From Schistosoma mansoni (lineage: Eukaryota > Platyhelminthes > Trematoda > Strigeidida > Schistosomatidae), in assembly GCF_000237925.1 (NCBI RefSeq), contig NC_031500.1, positions 5,453,254-5,517,253 on the forward strand: a stretch of DNA of 64,000 bases, given 5' to 3'. Numbering within the stretch: the stretch's first letter is position 1; each line of letters begins with the position of its first letter. The position numbers and the translations under genes were made by a program. Positions 10,992 to 23,200 of this stretch are shown here, piece after piece. The notes under the pieces are model-generated. The model was given only the letters and a program-made list of their open reading frames with translations. It ran no database searches and was not told where the DNA came from.

Positions 10992-11129
10992 AAACAGACT
11001 TTCGGAAAATGCACAAAAGTTTACATGAAATGTTTATGATTTCACGTACAAGCAAGGCCTGTCAACTAGTTCATCAAATGGATTGACACTATAGTTTCAT
11101 TGGTATAAGGACTTAATTTTTAAATATTT

Positions 11130-11329
11130 NNNNNNNNNNNNNNNNNNNNNNNNNNNNNNNNNNNNNNNNNNNNNNNNNNNNNNNNNNNNNNNNNNNNNNN
11201 NNNNNNNNNNNNNNNNNNNNNNNNNNNNNNNNNNNNNNNNNNNNNNNNNNNNNNNNNNNNNNNNNNNNNNNNNNNNNNNNNNNNNNNNNNNNNNNNNNNN
11301 NNNNNNNNNNNNNNNNNNNNNNNNNNNNN
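11130..11329. other. Assembly gap, 200 N
   Basis: Exactly 200 N, as in the other three gaps, so it is a placeholder and not a measured length. It lies where a 3' exon of the syntaxin gene could be hidden. Confidence 0.99.
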
Positions 11330-12365
11330 TATCACATTATTGGGGGTTACCGTTGGGATCGAAACCCTTCTTTTACATCTTGTAGGAAACGCGTACAGTC
11401 TTGTAAGGTTTTTATAACCCGAGTCGAATCATTCACCGGAAACCATTACAAGGCGTGCAATAACTAATCTTGGAATACTAAATAAACTTTGATTTTAAAA
11501 TTCCTGAAACCGAGAAACATTTTAAGCACATTAGATTATTTAATTTGTGGGAAACAATTAAGACATGTCATATGTACAATATATTTTTAAAAGGCTTTGG
11601 ATAGTTTACATTGGTTCTTAATATTTTTAGTAAGTTAAATAGTTTAGAAACAAGCTTCAACATCAGGCAGAAAATTAACTGTCAATGAATAAGCATAACA
11701 CAATACAATTTCGAGAGAAAAAGTTCATACCTCTTCTGATACAATATCATCATATTTATAACAAACTCTCTGTTTTACCAATTCTCCAAGATCGTATTGT
11801 ATTTATGATGTTTTCAAATACATAGAAGAGCAAGACAGACATTTGTATCGCGAGTGAATTTCATTTAATCTAACTATATTACTTACAAGTAGTCCTTTTT
11901 TTAATACCCAATTTTCTTGCTTGGACCTTATTGGTTGACACAGTAGCCAATCTTTTGATCATATTGAACCGGTTTGTTTTTTCGCTAGCCACACTTAACA
12001 ATATTCGTATTTACCATACCGAATATAACCTGAAAATATTTTTGCTGGATATATTTATATATTCGAAAACAAGACAGATATCACCCAATCGTTAATGGGC
12101 TAATTATGATGAAAACAACACTATGATCACGTGGAAGATTGTAAGGCGCTAAATATCATTCTTCCTTAGAAGTTTCCATACATGGTGTTACATCTTACGG
12201 TCTGTTTTGCTATAGAACACTGTTTACAACTTCTGTTTGGTTGCTTTTAGGCATTTTGTTCCCATTTTCTTAAAACAACGATCATGAAAACCTTACTAAT
12301 GTAAATTTAGTCTACGTGTTTTGAACCACATAGTAAGTTGATCCGAAAATGTTTAAAGTACTTAC
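11330..12365. other. Probable syntaxin-16 intron, no recognised feature
   Basis: AT-rich stretch downstream (minus-strand sense) of the zero-layer exon. A minus-strand frame at about 11877-12005 is open for about 42 codons but has no SNARE or membrane features. Confidence 0.45.
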
Positions 12366-12518
12366 TTGATCCACAACCATTTGTGCAACATCGCGAAAAA
12401 TTTCGTTCAATTCATGAATAGACTGAACAATCTGGTGAATTTCTTGTTCACGTTGTACAACCATATTTGTATTTTCTGTAAGTAATAAACTCCGTCTTTG
12501 TTTTTGTGATTCCCAAAC
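12366..12518 (-). CDS. STX16: Syntaxin-16-like exon: N-terminal half of the SNARE motif
   Basis: 51 codons. The acceptor is AG at 12520-12519 and the donor GTAAG at 12365-12361. It begins VWESQKQRRSLLLTENTNM and ends FRDVAQMVVDQ. The heptad hydrophobic pattern (V, I, I, V, I, L, F, V, V) is intact. Confidence 0.85.
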
Positions 12519-13279
12519 CTACATTCATATTGTAACAAGTAAAAATTTCGGTAAGCGCAAAAATCACAGTGGACTGGATAGCACAGCATCATGTATGATG
12601 ATCTACAAGTTAGATAACTAATATTCATACCCAAACATAAATAATTGGTTGATATATGATCATTTTTTAGAGTGATAAAACGAGCTGTAGAGACATCTAG
12701 TTTGGTTGAATATTCTGGCCAAGGTATTAGGTAAATCTTCCAACTACTGATTCAAATTACCTTATGAACAGTCTAGAGTCTTCTATACGATCTTTTTCGA
12801 CTACACAGGAATATTTCATATCGTATGTTTTACCCTATACAAGTTAACGACAAGCTTTTACGAGTTAAGTATTCTTTGAATATTTCAGTTGATAGTAATT
12901 TTCACTTCTAATTAATTTACATTTTCGCTTTAGCTATGTGTATTTCTTGCAAGCAATTTTATGTTTCACTAGAGTTAGAAATGGTGTAAAGTCGACAAAT
13001 ATTAAACATTCCTATACATTTATAATGTTTTTATGAGGAAAAACACCAATCAGGTAGTCTGACCGCTCAATCACAATTATGAAATCCAACGGAATTAGAT
13101 TTACAGTAGCAATTAGTGTTAAAAATGAATTTTATCAAAAAAAAAGATGTACCGACTTACAGCATAATCACCATCATCAAACTCATTTACCACGTTGTTT
13201 GATGGTGATGATGATGTATCTCCCATATTTAAATCTATATTTAAGTAACTACGTATTCGTTCATCTCTGGATCGAAGTT
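12366..13279 (-). CDS. STX16: Qa-SNARE, syntaxin-16-like, two internal exons
   Basis: Syntaxin-16 is a tail-anchored Qa-SNARE of the trans-Golgi network that drives endosome-to-Golgi vesicle fusion. The exons read 13161-13279 then 12366-12518 on the minus strand, with canonical AG and GTAAG sites, joining in phase 0. The first encodes LRSRDERIRSYLNIDLN followed by an acidic DDGDYA, matching the linker of STX16 (KNREERSQ...MDDGDD). The second encodes ENTNMVVQREQEIHQIVQ then SIHELNEIFRDVAQMVVDQ, matching [26 protein letters not shown]. This is layers -7 to 0 of the SNARE helix, ending on the zero-layer Gln. The N-terminal Habc part and the C-terminal GTVLDRIDYN, anchor region were not located. 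Confidence 0.8.
13161..13279 (-). CDS. STX16: Syntaxin-16-like exon: linker before the SNARE motif
   Basis: 119 nt. It starts with two nucleotides of a split codon, then 39 codons, and ends in phase 0. The acceptor is TTTTATTTCCAG (AG 13281-13280) and the donor GTAAG at 13160-13156. The product contains ELRSRDERIRSYLNIDLN and NEFDDGDYA. The plus-strand frame here is a shadow. Confidence 0.75.
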
Positions 13280-13486
13280 CTGGAAATAAAACAATTGCAT
13301 AGTACCACTTTTTAAACTTAAAAAAATCATCAAATTTCAATTGTCTGTAAGTCTAATAAACTATTGTATACACTGTATAAACTGAAAACTATTTACCAAT
13401 AAAATGTTGAAAAAGGCTTACTCCATTGTTTAGTGTTGGCTTTTAAACTACTTATTTATGCTTTGGTAACGTAAAAACCAAGAAGC

Positions 13487-13600
13487 GATGACCTAATGGT
13501 TAGGGTTTCATCAGTAAGTTTATGCTTTGAACTCCGCTCCATCTATTTTGATTTGAGCTCCCTGGTAGTATTTTTATTTAGTTAGTTAGTTCACATATAG
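13487..13600 (+). mobile_element. Decayed SINE head
   Basis: GATGACCTAATGGTTAGGG (A-box-like) followed by TTGAACTCCGCTCC (B-box-like) at roughly tRNA spacing. The body is not recognisable. Confidence 0.4.
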
Positions 13601-13742
13601 TCTCATACTATTAGGTGCCAATGATAGTCTGCACAGAAACTGTATGGCTCAAAACCGAATAAACAAGCTTTGACTTGGATAATCACTTATATTATCATTT
13701 TTATTAGTCACAGTAAAGAATAAATACGTAAACACAAAAGAT

Positions 13743-13942
13743 NNNNNNNNNNNNNNNNNNNNNNNNNNNNNNNNNNNNNNNNNNNNNNNNNNNNNNNNNN
13801 NNNNNNNNNNNNNNNNNNNNNNNNNNNNNNNNNNNNNNNNNNNNNNNNNNNNNNNNNNNNNNNNNNNNNNNNNNNNNNNNNNNNNNNNNNNNNNNNNNNN
13901 NNNNNNNNNNNNNNNNNNNNNNNNNNNNNNNNNNNNNNNNNN
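13743..13942. other. Assembly gap, 200 N
   Basis: Exactly 200 N. The flanks are plain AT-rich sequence with no inverted arms. Confidence 0.99.
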
Positions 13943-14324
13943 TTCCAAAAGTTTTGTTTTACATGTTTAAATCTTTCGTTTTGTCTACAGTCAGAGTGTT
14001 TTTATTTTAGACGCACTGTAAATCCCACACAAAATGTATTTTATGTCTTACATAAGAAGCAACCACATTTGGACATACTAGAGACATTTTTGTATTGATC
14101 AAACAGTGTTTATAAACGTGCTTGTAAACGTAGCATTCCCTAGTGAGATCCATTAATCCGTAATATCTAATTCGGACCAAAGTAATCGGTGAACCATTAT
14201 GAATTATCATCTTATCTGCAAACTGCAACCACTGAAATAAAGTACTTACCGACGAATTACACTAGATGGTTGTCCTGAAGTATAATAAGTAAATCAGATT
14301 TAAAAAATATGACCATTTAAACTG

Positions 14325-14440
14325 ACTTCAGTGACCTAACGGATTTAAATTGATGAACCTACAATCTCAGGTTTGATTCTATAGACTAATTGGGTGTTTG
14401 AAGCCTTTTCAGATCTACTGGCAAGCATAAGCTGAAACTC
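14325..14440 (+). mobile_element. Decayed SINE head
   Basis: CTTCAGTGACCTAACGG (A-box-like) and CAGGTTTGATTCTATAG (B-box-like), about 35 bp apart. No body follows. Confidence 0.4.
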
Positions 14441-14999
14441 ATCTGTTTTTTATGTAGTTTAATTTTATAATCAAAACGTTTTTGATGTTAAGTGTATATG
14501 AGCATGTATGTGGAGTTTATCAAGCAAGCTACAATATTCAAAGACATTAAGATTTGAGTTATAAGTTTGTTAGTAATTTCCTTTCACTTTTCATACGTAT
14601 TTGTTAAAGAGGGTGCTCATATTTTTTGACCACGGTCATTAGATATGATACACGTTTAAAATCAATGACTTCCTACAAATATGTGTTTAAAATGTTCGGA
14701 TTCATTATTGATTGAGAATAAATTTAGATATGTGTTTTATTTACAACATTTTATTTATTGAGATACGTTCCACACATTTTTGACAACTACCAACACCACA
14801 GTATTATTCAATATATAGAAAATTATATTAGAAAACAAATAGGCTTGGGCCAAACGCAATCTATGAATTTTCCAGCCAATAAGGTTTAGTGCTCATGAAA
14901 CAATAAATTTCTTGGCGGGAGTCAATGAGATAACTAGAGCTAAAAATCGATGTCCTCAGACAGTACATCTACACCACAATCATATGACATAGACCAATT

Positions 15000-15389
15000 C
15001 GAAAAAATGGCCAGGTTAAAGGCAAAGTACATCGTTTAATGCGTGTAAATTTAGGAATGTCAAACCAAATAGAATAAAATTGTTAATATTGATATGACTC
15101 ATATAGAATGTTAACTTGAATCCGTATATATGTTAAGTGAAAATTTAAGATCTGTGATCAGAATAAATATGGGTCAGATAGGGTGAGAGAGATATGATAG
15201 TGCAATTACAATTCGATCAAGTGGAAGACTAAATTGTGTGAAAATTAGTGAGAGGTAATAAGGAGGGATCAATGCGATGTGAATGAACCATGTCTATGGG
15301 GGATTAATAATGATATTTAACCAATAATAATAATAATAATAATAATGCTTTAAACGATGTACTTTGCCTTTAACCTGACCATTTTTTCG
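15000..15389. mobile_element. 390-bp element with 40-bp terminal inverted repeats (MITE-like)
   Basis: The left arm (15000-15039) and right arm (15350-15389) are reverse complements over 40 bp with a single mismatch. The left arm begins CGAAAAAATGGCCAGGTTAA and the right arm ends TAACCTGACCATTTTTTCG. The interior has no long open frame and ends in an (AAT)8 run at 15323-15346. No clear target-site duplication was seen at the flanks, although AAT lies just outside each arm in inverted orientation. This is the structure of a non-autonomous DNA transposon. The superfamily cannot be assigned without the duplication. Confidence 0.75.
15323..15346 (+). repeat. (AAT)8 microsatellite
   Basis: Perfect trinucleotide run next to the right inverted arm of the MITE-like element. 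Confidence 0.9.
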
Positions 15390-18300
15390 GATTATTAATT
15401 TGGATATATAATTGTAGAACCTGACGAGAATTTATCGAAAAGAATGTTCTTCGTTCAAATATTAGTCTTTTAATATGATTGGGATCTTTAAACGATAGAC
15501 TAATTCATTTATCATCCGAAATCAGATCTTAAACATCCATTTAGTATATAATTTTATTACTTGTTTCAGATAATTGTTTAGTTCTCCTTTTGGTGCTTTA
15601 ATGTAATAATGGTAAAAGTACGAATTATCTTTGATACCGTCAATGGTTTCTTGATATATTTTCAAAAAGTATCTTATAATCGAGATAATTTAAAACTGAC
15701 TCGTTAATATAAACCTATTTCTTGTTAAATGTCCCGAAAGTGTGCTAACAAAATAGGAAAGGTAGCACAGAACAGTGACATATTTAAATCAATTAGACAT
15801 GCATAATCATAAACAATCTTGATAAACACATATGTTCACCTGTTAGGTGTCACTTAGGAAATGGTTCCATTGTGTAAAACAAAACTTTGTGCTTTCTCCA
15901 TAAAAGGTAGATAATTAACTGTAAAATCATGTTTTTTTCAAGTTTAAGCCTGAAGAGCAAGTTGATTTACCTTGCTTTTCATTTAAAGAGTTCAGATCTC
16001 AGAACAATAACTGATCAAATAGTATCCTCGATACAAATAAGTAGAAAACACAAACAATTGCAACTGGAAAAGTAGTTGCGACTGTAAATGTGTAGCTTAG
16101 TGGATTTTACTCTGAACTGGGTACTGATATTTTTTGTCATTGTAAGAAATAATAATAAATTTACCGATTAATTCAACTTATATGACATTAAAATACGAAA
16201 CATTTCTCAAGTATTCCACAGCTAACTGCCCTCTAAAGTATATACTGTTTCAAATCACTTGATTATTCACTCTAATATATTTTACTATTATTAATAGTCT
16301 CAAAAACTTTAGATTAAAATACAAGTATCAAATGAATTATGAAGCGTATAAGCATCCCTTGAAGATCAAAGGATTTTACTGTTTATTCTTTCATAAAATT
16401 CGCTATCTTAGCGTGAACAGTCTAAGTATTATTTAAAATACCCAACACTTCTATAAGTATATCTTTCCGTCGTTGTTGAATAAAAATCAGTCGGTGAAGT
16501 AAAATCTGAAATTTATTATTATCATTAATTGTATTCAAAGAATATTAAATGCCGTCATTTGTTTATATTATTCTGTGTACGTCTGATCATACAGTAAACC
16601 TGAGTTTGTTTAATAAGATATTATGAATAACGATAAATATGTATATTATTACTCATTGTAAGAATTACTTCATCGTCTCCTAGTAGTTGCTTATACCTTC
16701 TGCCAAAGTACAAAACAGAATTAGGCTTACAATTAAGACATTCAATCAGCTACTGTGTCAAACATAATGGAACGAAGTATTTAATTGTTTCATAGTCTTC
16801 TAATAAACTTGTAAATTACCAATATCATACTAGGCACTCAATATCATATACTCAGTAATCGATTAGTGTATTTTGTCAATTATTTGTAACAAACTAAATT
16901 GATGTAATCAAGTTTTCACAAAAAAGATATCACTTTATCATATGTCGATAAACCTTAATGATTTTTTCATTTCTCATCTTTCTGTATTTTAAAAGACTAA
17001 TATTTTGTTTTAATTTATCGATTCTAAGATTATTTAAATAACAAAAATGATTAAGTGACACTTACCGATCCAATAACACTGATCTACTTAGAGGTAATCC
17101 ATAAGTAGTGTTTATATTTAGTACCATTTAAGTCCTAATAAAGATTAATAAAATTTCTCGAACATTGAAAATCATTTTTACCACGAACGAACATTCGTTG
17201 GTGAGTCACTGTAGGGCAGGAAGGACAAATTATCTGTTTCCTTTACTAGGATACAATGAGTTATTCTGTTTCTTTCTTAAATTAACTGTAGTCAGAAATG
17301 TAGGCGACTGAATTCCCTTGGCTTCTAAGTTCATAACTAGGATTTCACAAGTGTTTAATGTTGATATGAAGGGCAAGGTTTTATGTGACTAGATTGTGAA
17401 TGACCAATAAGTTTCAACCTTAACAATTGACCATAACATATAATTACGCTTATTTTTTGCTGTTAGCCTTTGGTATATAAACGTGTTGTTCTATTACAGA
17501 AATAACTACTCTTCTGTCTTTGATTCCAAATTATTTATCCAGCTGAATTCACTTAAAAATATTATGACGAACAGTATTCCGCTCATTCATTTTCATAATC
17601 GATAATTTGTTCATCAAATAAAGAAAAAAATTCTACTCAATAACAGGCGTTTCTTAATTTCCAACAACTTCAGTTTACAATGAAAATGAATTTCCCACAA
17701 TAGAACGAAATGGCCGTCCAGTGCTTCCAGGTTTTCCATGGTGGTCTAGCTTCAATTGACTGATGATCTCAGCTATTGAAAATAAATTTATCATTCGGCT
17801 ACATTTCGTAATCATATATAATGAAGAAATTCAAATGATGTAGGATTGTTACCAGTCAAGAAGTTAAAAGACATTTTATCACTTCAATACTTATGAATGT
17901 ATATATTTGGTAGGTACGTAAATAACATCTAATCAAACAGAAATTTCATTTTGTTCTTTCGACATCTCACAACGATTAAGAATTGCTGATACAATAATAC
18001 ATGAAAAAATAAAATTGTTTTAGAGATTATGCTCATTGTTAAAATATAATGTATCAAAATGTAAAGAAATTCAATGAAGTTTTTGAATAAATTTAGATAG
18101 TATTTATTTTTAAAACTAATAGTAAGGTAAGTATTTGGGACAGAGTGGCTGTATGATTGGGATTGTAATGATCAGTCATGAAGGTGGTAGTATAATTAAA
18201 TCTTCTGCTTTTTTAGAAAAATTAACTGTTTGAAGCTTTTATGAACACGATATTCAGTTGATCTTTGATTATAATCTCCCTCAAAACATGACTGATCTTG

Positions 18301-19100
18301 ATAAGCATATTAGATATTTAATATTCTAAATTATAATCATAAATGGATTTGAGTGTTGTGAAATGTAGAAACACAGACAAATTAATATACTCTTCCCATA
18401 TCTCTTAAATGTTAAGATGTGTCATTCCTAGCATTTCATTTCTAATCCCACTTGTTTTTATAGAAATATAATTTTTGTGTGTTATAAGTTTTGGCGAAAT
18501 GAACTGAAACACATTTTTGTCAAGTCCTACATAAGCGACGAATGAGGAAAACAAAACACCTAGTGTAGATTCATGCTTCCTGCAAAAACCTTAATTGTCT
18601 CAATCTCCTAGTTCAAATATCTCTGATGACACTTGATAAATGTACTCGGAATCGATATTCTGAGACAAATTTAAGCTATCATTTAACTCAAACTTTTCTC
18701 AAGTCTATATATAAAAACTTTGTTTATTCTTCATTAATATTCATCTGTCTAACCACTTTTTTTTCAGATTTAAAATACCTTCCAAATTAATCATTAATTC
18801 ACTAGCTTTTTTCATGAATCCTATAGAAACTAAAATAATAAAAGAATTATACTATCACATATCATCTAATCAACTTACAAATTTACATTTTAAAACATGA
18901 GTGATTTGTTCTAGAAATAATTTTGTTCCATTAAAAAAATGATATGGAGTGTTTGATTGATATATATATTTACATTCGATATGTTAGTTCTGTAAGACAT
19001 AAATGGTAAATTACAAGTGTAATCTATATTGTAATAATTTGAATGGAATATATACATTTATAAAATTTTAATTAGTAAAACAATAAACATAATCGATTCT
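15390..19100. other. Non-coding stretch, little recognised
   Basis: AT-rich DNA, perhaps intron of the minus-strand syntaxin gene. Apart from a SINE tail at 17700, nothing could be supported. No convincing exon of either neighbouring gene was found. Confidence 0.5.
17700..17785 (+). mobile_element. SINE family A tail
   Basis: ACGAAATGGCCGTCCAGTGC, then TTCCAGGTTTTCCATGGTGG, TCTAGCTTCAATTGACTGAT and GATCTCAGCTATTG. This is the 3' third of family A. The tRNA-like head is missing. Confidence 0.8.
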
Positions 19101-19575
19101 AAGCAAAGATGGATAGTGACTAGCAGTGGAATCCAGGACGCGCGTTTCGTCCTATTCGGGACTCGTCAGGTGGATGTACCTGCATCTCAGTGTTGATGTT
19201 CACTCTGGGACTCGAATCCAGACCTTTCGCTTCCATANNNNNNNNNNNNNNNNNNNNNNNNNNNNNNNNNNNNNNNNNNNNNNNNNNNNNNNNNNNNNNN
19301 NNNNNNNNNNNNNNNNNNNNNNNNNNNNNNNNNNNNNNNNNNNNNNNNNNNNNNNNNNNNNNNNNNNNNNNNNNNNNNNNNNNNNNNNNNNNNNNNNNNN
19401 NNNNNNNNNNNNNNNNNNNNNNNNNNNNNNNNNNNNNCGAAACGCGCGTCCTGGATTCCACTGCTAGCCACTATCCATCTTTGCTTACAATGCTTGTGAA
19501 TTAAGGCTATATCGAGACAATACGCACAGTATACACATATGCCAATAAGAGACTGACCAGTTGCAGTCCTAAGCA
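19101..19575. mobile_element. SINE family B, inverted pair around an assembly gap
   Basis: 19101-19149 (from AAGCAAAGATGGATAGTGAC) and 19438-19486 (to TATCCATCTTTGCTT) are reverse complements over 49 bp with one mismatch, on either side of 200 N. The left part continues through GGACTCGTCAGGTGGATGTA to CGAATCCAGACCTTTCGCTT. The right part continues into GAGACTGACCAGTTGCAGTC. The open frames called across the N run are artefacts. Confidence 0.8.
19238..19437. other. Assembly gap, 200 N, between inverted arms
   Basis: Exactly 200 N. The gap sits inside a palindromic SINE B arrangement, a structure that commonly breaks assemblies. Confidence 0.99.
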
Positions 19576-19929
19576 TGAATGGGAATATTCAAACAAACAA
19601 TACTAAATGAATATAATCGATTCTTTTCAAAACAACATCAAACTCATTAAAACAAAGTTATTACATGCAACATAATTCTTTTAGTTAATTTTCGCGCGGA
19701 TAGTTTTTTTCTGGTAAACAAACAAAAAAAACAACTCATCTGAAGAACGTGTCAATATTAGTTTGAGAAAATATTGTTTCCAGTGTGTTTGTTTTTTTCT
19801 TTTTTGCAAGAATTCCTCTCATGCATTTTCTAATCAAACTATTTAAATTAAATTAATGTCATGAATTCTTTTGAATATATATTCTTGAGAACTATGTAAA
19901 TGTGAATGAAATAAAAATTATGATTATAA

Positions 19930-20235
19930 ACAAAGATGGATGGGGGTTAACAGTGGAATCCAGGATGTGCGTTTTGTCCTGTCTGGGACTCGTCAACTGA
20001 ATGTGCCTGCATCCCATTGTTGGTGTTCACTTCAGAACTAGAACTCCTTACCGTTCATTTCAAACACAATAGTGCAACTTGAATTTCACTGCTAGCTACA
20101 TTCTATCTTTGCTTATAATGCTTGTAGCTTAAGGCAATATTGAGACAGTCCAAATAGGATGCATATATGCTAATAGAGACTGATCAATTGCAGTCCTAAC
20201 CATCAATGGGAAGATTCAAACAAACAATGTAAAAT
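19930..20235 (-). mobile_element. SINE family B, near-complete but decayed
   Basis: Runs from AAAGATGGATGGGGGTTAAC through AATCCAGGATGTGCGTTTTG, GGGACTCGTCAACTGAATGT and CATCCCATTGTTGGTGTTCA, then to GCAGTCCTAACCATCAATGG and AAGATTCAAACAAACAA. The anti-B-box (AACTAGAACTCC) is decayed. Confidence 0.75.
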
Positions 20236-23200
20236 GAATTTGAACATTTCGATTTTTACAGAATTTGTGGCAAACTTGTTTTTATCTTATTTCTTTCCTC
20301 TCATAATGGTGTACAAGTGAATAGGTTCAGTTCTAATGAAATTTTCATATGTATTAATAGACATGAAAATTAAAAAAAATGAGTGATCTGTTAGTTAAAA
20401 AAGTAAAAATAAATTGTTATGAATCCTAAATAGTAAATAAAGTTTTAAATGAGGAATTTTGCGAAAAACGTGTCACAAACAAAATGCTGTAAGTCATAAG
20501 CTGTTAAGTCAACTTCCTTAAATTTGTAGTTTATATTAACTTATGACATTCTTTAGTACTATGGTCTCTTAAAATCTAATTAAATTAATTTAGCTAGTCA
20601 ATGTAGATTGAAGGTAGATGGGACATAAAAAACGACAGTCTTAATTTTACTGTGATTGCCTGGTTCTTGATTTAATAAATGCTTGGTATGAGGATTTAAT
20701 TGATAACTTCATCAAGAAATTACTTTTCATTTCAATCATTGATAAATGATGTAGTTCAGAAGTGTAATGAAAAGAACGTTTTGGGTATAGAACAAATTAT
20801 TTAGTTATTTTTTTAATTTGACATTTCTTTAAACATTTCTCTAATGGAAGAAGAAGGAAGCTGGGATCAAACTGCTTGAGAAACGTTGGAACTTTTGTAA
20901 TTTCAATAGCTGGACCTTTTACAAAATCAATTCTTATTTGATAAATTATATTATGTGAAACATGTTACACTGTATCATTTATTCTCTCTTATCGAACGCT
21001 ACTCTTATTGTGTTCGGTTAACCGTTATAATATGCACATGAATAACAATTTGATTTTTAAAAAAATATGTTTTATTAACCGCTATGAAACCAAACCATTA
21101 TTATTCCCTCATTTTCAAACATAAATACATTGCACTGTTAAAATAGATCTTTAATTGTTCCAGTGGTTTGTCAATTAGAATACCTACCGCAAACACCAAA
21201 ATGTTTAGGTTAAGTTAACTTTATGACGTGGAATGCCAATTTTAATCTGTCAAATAAATTACCTAGTTTTTTCTTAAATAAACATGCAATCCCACTTTTT
21301 GTTCATTTCCTATCTGTTTGACATTTGCTAGTGAAATATATTTGGTTTGACTTCAGATATCTCATTATTTATTTGAATATTAAACACTTATTTTGTATAA
21401 TAACGTTGATTTCCATACAAACTGTATTGGTTGCTTGAATCTTCTTATTTTTAGGACTGCAATTGACTAGCTTTTTTATGCATATATGCATTCTGTGCCT
21501 AATGCCTCAATGCTGCCATTAAGTCACAAGCATTATAAGCTGAGGTTCGTTGGGATAACTAATCCCTAATAGAGTGAAACGTGCCTCCTGGATACTGCTG
21601 ATATCCACCATCCATCTAAAATCATGATAACTGGAGAATTGTTGACAATCAGAAAACAATAAGTGGCTTTTTCATTCTATTTTGGAAAATTTCAACAATG
21701 GACACCTAAAATACCTTAGGACATTAAATCGTAGACATACTGGTTAAATGACAAGCATGATTTATCCAAACAGCCTGCTTGAAATTCAATGACATATTTT
21801 TCATCATGCTTAATGAATTACACTCCGTATATTTATTTTTTCGGCGTTGTCAATTCTGGTTATATATAAATATGAGGATAATGAAATTTTGAGAAATTTT
21901 GCTTCCATAATTGTAACAAGAAGTTAGAGTAGATCTAAAGAAAAGATATTGAATAATAGCTTACCAATCATGTAATATCTTAGAAAAAAGCTGGTGGTCT
22001 AAGTTTATATAATAATATACTGAAGATAGTAGATAAAATTGTTGTGATTAACCAAGAACTGTCCTTATCACGGTTGAAAAATGAATCTAAATATCATCTT
22101 TGTTTTATTCATATATTACGGGTTAAATAAGCAGTAATATTAGCAACATTTCAATCATTATAAACGTGTGATATTAATTAATTCATGTGATATGATAAGT
22201 ATAAAGTTTATTGGATAACGTCGTCATGACTTCATCATGATTAGTGTATTTGATAGGCTTCAATGCCTGTCAAAATTGCTTAGACCAGTTTAATAGCCCT
22301 CATAAGCTAAGTCTTATTTTAAGGTTTGTGTTATAATATTATTAAGCAGAAATTAGTGATTACATAAACGAATAATTTTCTCAAAAACTATATTCAAAAA
22401 ATAAATAGGACATTTAGGTCAGCAAATTTTATCTTAAAACTTCATGAGTTTATGATTCGTTATCATGTGTGAAGCTTGTATGATTAAGCATTTTACGTTT
22501 TATTTTATCACATGGTCATTACACAACAATGTAAATGATCTATCTGATAATGTTTGGTAAAGTAATCGGTGAAACACTGTTTTTTTTTCTTGTTTCATAT
22601 TATGTTTTACTCAGTTTCTTCTTTTAAAAGGTTTTCATCTTTTCAATATGAATTAAATTGATTTTCTACGATATCTATGTTACAGGTTATTACTCTCAGC
22701 ATCTAATTAGTCTGCATAAGTATCAATGTTACAGAGAAATTTTCATTTCATTGACTAAATAACTTTAAATTCAAATCTTTTCAACACAATAATGAATAAT
22801 ATCATCTCATATAAATAGATAAATAGGTAGATAAAATTGATAACGGTTTTATTCAATATTATATTCACTGTTATGCACATTACTTAAGACGAGTAATGAA
22901 TGTTAATTGAATGGAGAAACAATATATGCATTCATTGCAGTACGTTGCATTTCGTGAAGATCAACAAATTACGTTTGATATATCTATCTAGAGGAAAACA
23001 TAATTTATACAATGAGGAATTTCTGAAATACTATTTTTGAATACTTTGAAATCCCTATCATTTATAAATTAAACATCTTCCAAAATGTTTATTAGAATTT
23101 TTCAACCACCTTACAAATTATTTTGAACGATGAGTATCAACTCTTGAATTTAATAATGTTAACAAAAGCGAACAATATCTGAATTTATAAGTAGTATTCA

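Noticed and set aside
11877-12005. 42-codon minus-strand open frame downstream of the syntaxin exons
   Set aside because: It is Lys/Thr/Arg-rich with no SNARE heptads or membrane segment, and the splice sites are unconvincing.
17060-17100. Candidate upstream syntaxin exon on the minus strand (donor GTAAGTG before 17064)
   Set aside because: A 21-nt reading gives the right phase and a weakly similar DQCYWI, but the acceptor is poor and the match is too short to distinguish from chance.
19120-19576. Open frames of 104-129 codons spanning the N run
   Set aside because: They are open only because N does not encode stops. The real flanks are SINE B.
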